7,941 bases of DNA from Bacteroidota bacterium (GTDB lineage Bacteria > Bacteroidota > Bacteroidia > Flavobacteriales > Weeksellaceae). Each line of letters opens with the position of its first letter. Positions within the stretch are counted from its first letter, which is position 1. Under the pieces are notes generated by a model that was not told the origin of the DNA, did no database searches, and saw nothing but the letters and a program-made list of their open reading frames with translations. Shown here piece by piece: positions 5,823 to 7,941 of the stretch. Position numbers and translations under genes: made by a program. The stretch covers positions 1-7,941 of the forward strand of contig JAFDZJ010000176.1 of the NCBI GenBank assembly GCA_018266965.1. The letters are read 5' to 3'.

Positions 5823-5858
5823 AATACACCAGCCGACAAACAAATTGGCAATAGAGCC
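5823..5858 (+). repeat. Module-boundary direct repeat, copy 2
   Basis: This 36-bp tract, AATACACCAGCCGACAAACA followed by a further 16 bases ending in CAATAGAGCC, is the second copy of 3793-3831, in direct orientation and 4 bp after the stop of the putative nuclease gene. In this copy the coding frame (NTPADKQIGNRA) has no ATG of its own; it is open only as a continuation of a different frame from inside the nuclease gene, and it diverges after NRAD. The two copies bracket the ATPase-nuclease module, with about 2.0 kb between corresponding points. Confidence 0.7.
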
Positions 5859-5882
5859 GATACAGTACTCCTTTTTGGCTTT
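5853..5882 (+). terminator. Weak candidate terminator after the ATPase-nuclease operon
   Basis: AGAGCC (5853-5858) can pair with GGCTTT (5877-5882), with one G-T pair, around an 18-nt loop, followed by TGTATAAAG. The stem is short and the T-run is interrupted, so this is only a weak terminator candidate. It overlaps the right end of boundary repeat copy 2. Confidence 0.2.
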
Positions 5883-6042
5883 TGTATAAAGTTCAACATT
5901 CATTCTTGTATCGAACTTTTCTGCTAAAAACCCCATCTTCCGAAACACCAAAACCGTTAGGTAATAAAAATAAATTTAACAACATATAGAATCTATTGAT
6001 TAAAAAAACTTTAATTTTACAATAAAATAAATACTATAAAAT
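5859..6042. promoter_or_regulatory. Spacer and probable promoter region upstream of pruA
   Basis: This holds no gene that I can support. The last 60 bp are extremely AT-rich. TAATTTTA at 6012-6019 differs from the Bacteroidetes -7 consensus only at the last base and ends 23 nt before the ATG at 6043. The only nearby TTG (5996-5998) is 13 bp upstream of it, which is shorter than usual. There is no purine-rich ribosome-binding site, which is normal for Bacteroidetes. Confidence 0.35.
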
Positions 6043-7668
6043 ATGACAAAAGCAATTTCCCAAGTTCCGTATGCTACAAACGAACCTGTAAGAAGCTACG
6101 AACCTGGTTCGGCAGAGGTAGAATCTCTACTTGCAACCTACAAAAAAATGTGGAATGAAAAATTAGAAATCCCAATGGTAATCGGTGGAAAAAATATTAC
6201 TACCGCTACCCACAAAAGATTGGAGTCTCCACAAGATCATCAACATGATTTGGGATTTTTCCATTATGGCGATATGAGTCATGTGGATTTGGCAATAGAA
6301 ACAGCTTTGGCAGCAAAGAAAAAATGGAACACACTTGGTTGGGAACAGAGAGCTTCTATCTTCCTAAAAGCAGCCGACCTTATTGCTGGCCCATACAGAG
6401 ATAGACTGAACGCAGCCACCATGATTGGACAAGGAAAAAATGTACACCAAACCGAGATAGATGCCGCTTGTGAATTGATAGATTTCCTAAGATTCAATGT
6501 AGAATTCATGACAGAAATGTACTCCGAACAACCTGTTTCCAGCGAAGGAATGTGGAATAGGTCGGAATACAGACCACTAGAAGGGTTCTGTTTTGCAGTA
6601 ACTCCTTTCAATTTTACCGCTATCGCTGCCAACCTCCCAACTTGTATGGCAATGTTAGGAAATGTTGTGGTTTGGAAACCATCTTTGTCTCAAATTTATT
6701 CTGCCCATGTATTGATGGAGATTTTCCAAGAAGCTGGATTGCCAAGTGGAGTTATCAACATGGTATTTACCGATGGAGCAGCAACAGCAGAAAAAGTATT
6801 GTCCCACCCAGATTTTGCAGGTTTGCATTTTACAGGCTCAACTTCTGTATTCCAAAATATGTGGAAAATGATTGGCGACAATATCCATAACTACAAATCC
6901 TACCCAAGAATTGTTGGCGAAACAGGAGGAAAAGATTTCGTAATGGTTCACCCTTCTGCAGACGCAGTAGAAGTAGCAACAGCATTGGTAAGAGGTGCTT
7001 TCGAATATCAAGGACAAAAATGTTCTGCCGCTTCCAGAGCTTACATTCCACAATCTCTTTGGGAGGCTGTAAAATCCGAAATGGGACAACAGATGAGTAC
7101 AATAAAAGTAGGATCACCAGAAGATACTCATAATTTTGTAAATGCTGTTATACACAAAGGTTCTTTCGACAAGTGCAAATTGTATATTGACAATGCCAAA
7201 AATGCCAATGATGCCGAAGTAATCTTTGGAGGAAATTGCGACAGTAGCAAAGGTTGGTTTGTAGAGCCAACAGTAATCCTTACCACTAATCCAAAATATG
7301 CTTCTATTTGTGAAGAAATATTTGGACCTATCCTTACGATTTTTGTTTACGAAGATACAAAATGGGAAGAAACCTTGAAATTGGTGGACGAAACTTCTCC
7401 GTATTCATTAACAGGTTCTATCTTTTCCAAAGATAGATATGCGATAGAAGAAGCCTATAATGCTTTGGAAAATGCAGCTGGAAATTTCTACATCAACGAC
7501 AAGCCAACTGGAGCAGTTGTAGGACAACAACCTTTTGGAGGAGCAAGAGCTTCGGGTACCAACGACAAAGCAGGATCCAAAATGAATTTGATGCGTTGGG
7601 TTTCTGTTCGCTCTATAAAAGAAACTTTTGTTACCCCAAGACATTACAAATATCCATTTTTGGGATAA
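6043..7668 (+). CDS. pruA: Delta-1-pyrroline-5-carboxylate dehydrogenase (glutamate-gamma-semialdehyde dehydrogenase)
   Basis: The second enzyme of proline catabolism: NAD-dependent oxidation of glutamate-gamma-semialdehyde to glutamate in the cytosol (EC 1.2.1.88). At 541 residues it has the length of the single-function ALDH4 family, not of the large fused PutA. Active-site elements are TPFNFTA (Asn190), the VGETGGKDF loop with Glu293, the nucleophile Cys327 in GQKCSAASRAY, and EEIFGP (424-429). The ending SVRSIKETFVTPRHYKYPFLG is typical of this subfamily. The coding sequence is intact and I see no sign of recent transfer. It is probably core metabolism at the right border of the defence island. 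It has its own terminator at 7693-7719 and is preceded by an AT-rich spacer, so it is likely transcribed alone. The product is recognised by recall of the family, not by a search. Confidence 0.95.
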   Translation: MTKAISQVPYATNEPVRSYEPGSAEVESLLATYKKMWNEKLEIPMVIGGKNITTATHKRLESPQDHQHDLGFFHYGDMSHVDLAIETALAAKKKWNTLGWEQRASIFLKAADLIAGPYRDRLNAATMIGQGKNVHQTEIDAACELIDFLRFNVEFMTEMYSEQPVSSEGMWNRSEYRPLEGFCFAVTPFNFTAIAANLPTCMAMLGNVVVWKPSLSQIYSAHVLMEIFQEAGLPSGVINMVFTDGAATAEKVLSHPDFAGLHFTGSTSVFQNMWKMIGDNIHNYKSYPRIVGETGGKDFVMVHPSADAVEVATALVRGAFEYQGQKCSAASRAYIPQSLWEAVKSEMGQQMSTIKVGSPEDTHNFVNAVIHKGSFDKCKLYIDNAKNANDAEVIFGGNCDSSKGWFVEPTVILTTNPKYASICEEIFGPILTIFVYEDTKWEETLKLVDETSPYSLTGSIFSKDRYAIEEAYNALENAAGNFYINDKPTGAVVGQQPFGGARASGTNDKAGSKMNLMRWVSVRSIKETFVTPRHYKYPFLG

Positions 7669-7692
7669 TATTTTTATTAAAATAAATAAAAT

Positions 7693-7719
7693 AAGACTGT
7701 CTTTTTGGGCAGTCTTTTT
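7693..7719 (+). terminator. Rho-independent terminator of pruA
   Basis: AAGACTGTC (7693-7701) pairs with GGCAGTCTT (7708-7716) in a 9-bp stem with one T-G pair and a 6-nt loop, and the final T-run reaches 7719. It lies 24 bp after the pruA stop. An A-rich tract precedes the stem, so it might also work in the other direction. Confidence 0.85.
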
Positions 7720-7935
7720 AATGGAATATTTGGAAGCTCATTTCAACAGATATTGACTGGTCGAAAAAAAAACATGGCAAAGAACTAGAAGAGAATTTTG
7801 GAAGAGACTCTTTCTGTTGTTACCATAAAATAAAAATGATAATGATGATAGATTTATCAAATGAAAATATTAATGGAAATACTAATTAAAATTTGTAATT
7901 TTATAGTCTAATTTTAAAAAATAAATTCAAAAAAA
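7720..7935. other. AT-rich intergenic region with no supported gene
   Basis: I see no supported gene in this 216-bp stretch. A plus-strand frame from 7722 stays open for 45-50 codons (TDIDWSKKKHGKELEENF) but has no start codon and no recognisable family, so it could be a decayed gene end. TAATTTTA at 7896-7903, the same near -7 octamer seen upstream of pruA, may belong to a promoter for a gene starting at 7936. Confidence 0.3.
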
Positions 7936-7941
7936 ATGGCA
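7936..7941 (+). CDS. Possible first two codons of the next gene
   Basis: An ATG GCA follows a run of A residues at the very end of the window, about 220 bp after the pruA terminator and 33 nt after a TAATTTTA octamer. The position fits a gene start, but two codons say nothing about the product. Confidence 0.25.

Noticed and set aside
5736..5927. A 63-codon frame overlapping the nuclease 3' end and boundary repeat copy 2.
   Set aside because: Its first half is an out-of-frame reading of the nuclease gene and its second half is the repeat plus spacer; there is no family signal. The NTPAD peptide inside it is reported as a repeat instead.
5956..5962. GTTAGGT ahead of pruA fits the integron core-site pattern GTTRRRY, and GTTCAAC lies about 65 bp upstream, suggesting an attC site.
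   Set aside because: The two arms do not pair into a convincing attC stem, the other module boundaries lack the core-site pattern, and there is no integron integrase in the window.
6279..7644. Multiple 60-117 codon frames antisense or out of frame within pruA.
   Set aside because: They overlap an intact, strongly conserved dehydrogenase and show no independent signal.
1..7941. CRISPR array, tRNA or rRNA gene, or insertion sequence with transposase.
   Set aside because: I found no regularly spaced repeats, no tRNA-like cloverleaf arms and no transposase reading frame on either strand.

Overview
The window looks like chromosomal DNA of a flavobacterium, probably in or near the Weeksellaceae (Chryseobacterium, Elizabethkingia and Riemerella type). 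The DNA is AT-rich, starts lack Shine-Dalgarno sequences, Bacteroidetes-type -7 boxes (TAnnTTTG) lie ahead of two genes, and the proline-catabolic aldehyde dehydrogenase and copper ATPase are of the expected types. The genus is an inference from style, not from a marker gene.

Layout. The left edge (3-191) is the last 62 codons of a copper/heavy-metal P1B-type ATPase, convergent with a small ArsC/Spx-like reductase gene (218-568, minus strand). From 663 to about 5860 there is a defence/restriction island, all on the plus strand. The right part (6043-7668) is an intact pruA-type delta-1-pyrroline-5-carboxylate dehydrogenase gene with its own rho-independent terminator (7693-7719). The last six bases may be the first two codons of another gene.

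The island has two parts. The first is a wrecked HpaII-type (CCGG) restriction-modification system. A cytosine-5 methyltransferase (663-1577) is intact through motif VIII, then loses its whole target-recognition domain and motifs IX and X. A HpaII-family restriction endonuclease (2719-3783) lacks only its first few residues. The two stumps are separated by about 1.24 kb that carries an unrecognised 119-codon ORF and an intact HNH endonuclease. That segment is bounded on the left by an 84-bp repeat and on the right by a 26-bp partial copy of the same repeat in inverted orientation. The left repeat is read as the methyltransferase's new C-terminus, and the right repeat supplies an in-frame stop directly before the endonuclease remnant.

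The second part (4071-5818) is a tightly coupled two-gene module. It consists of a P-loop ATPase of the AAA_15/AAA_21/OLD-like type and a 167-residue protein with a D...ExK pattern that suggests a small PD-(D/E)XK nuclease. I cannot assign it to a named defence system, and it is the best candidate here for something undescribed. It is flanked by direct copies of a 36-39 bp tract, which encodes a conserved peptide and sits just after the stop codon of the preceding module in both cases. This suggests the island was assembled by swapping modules at short shared sequences.
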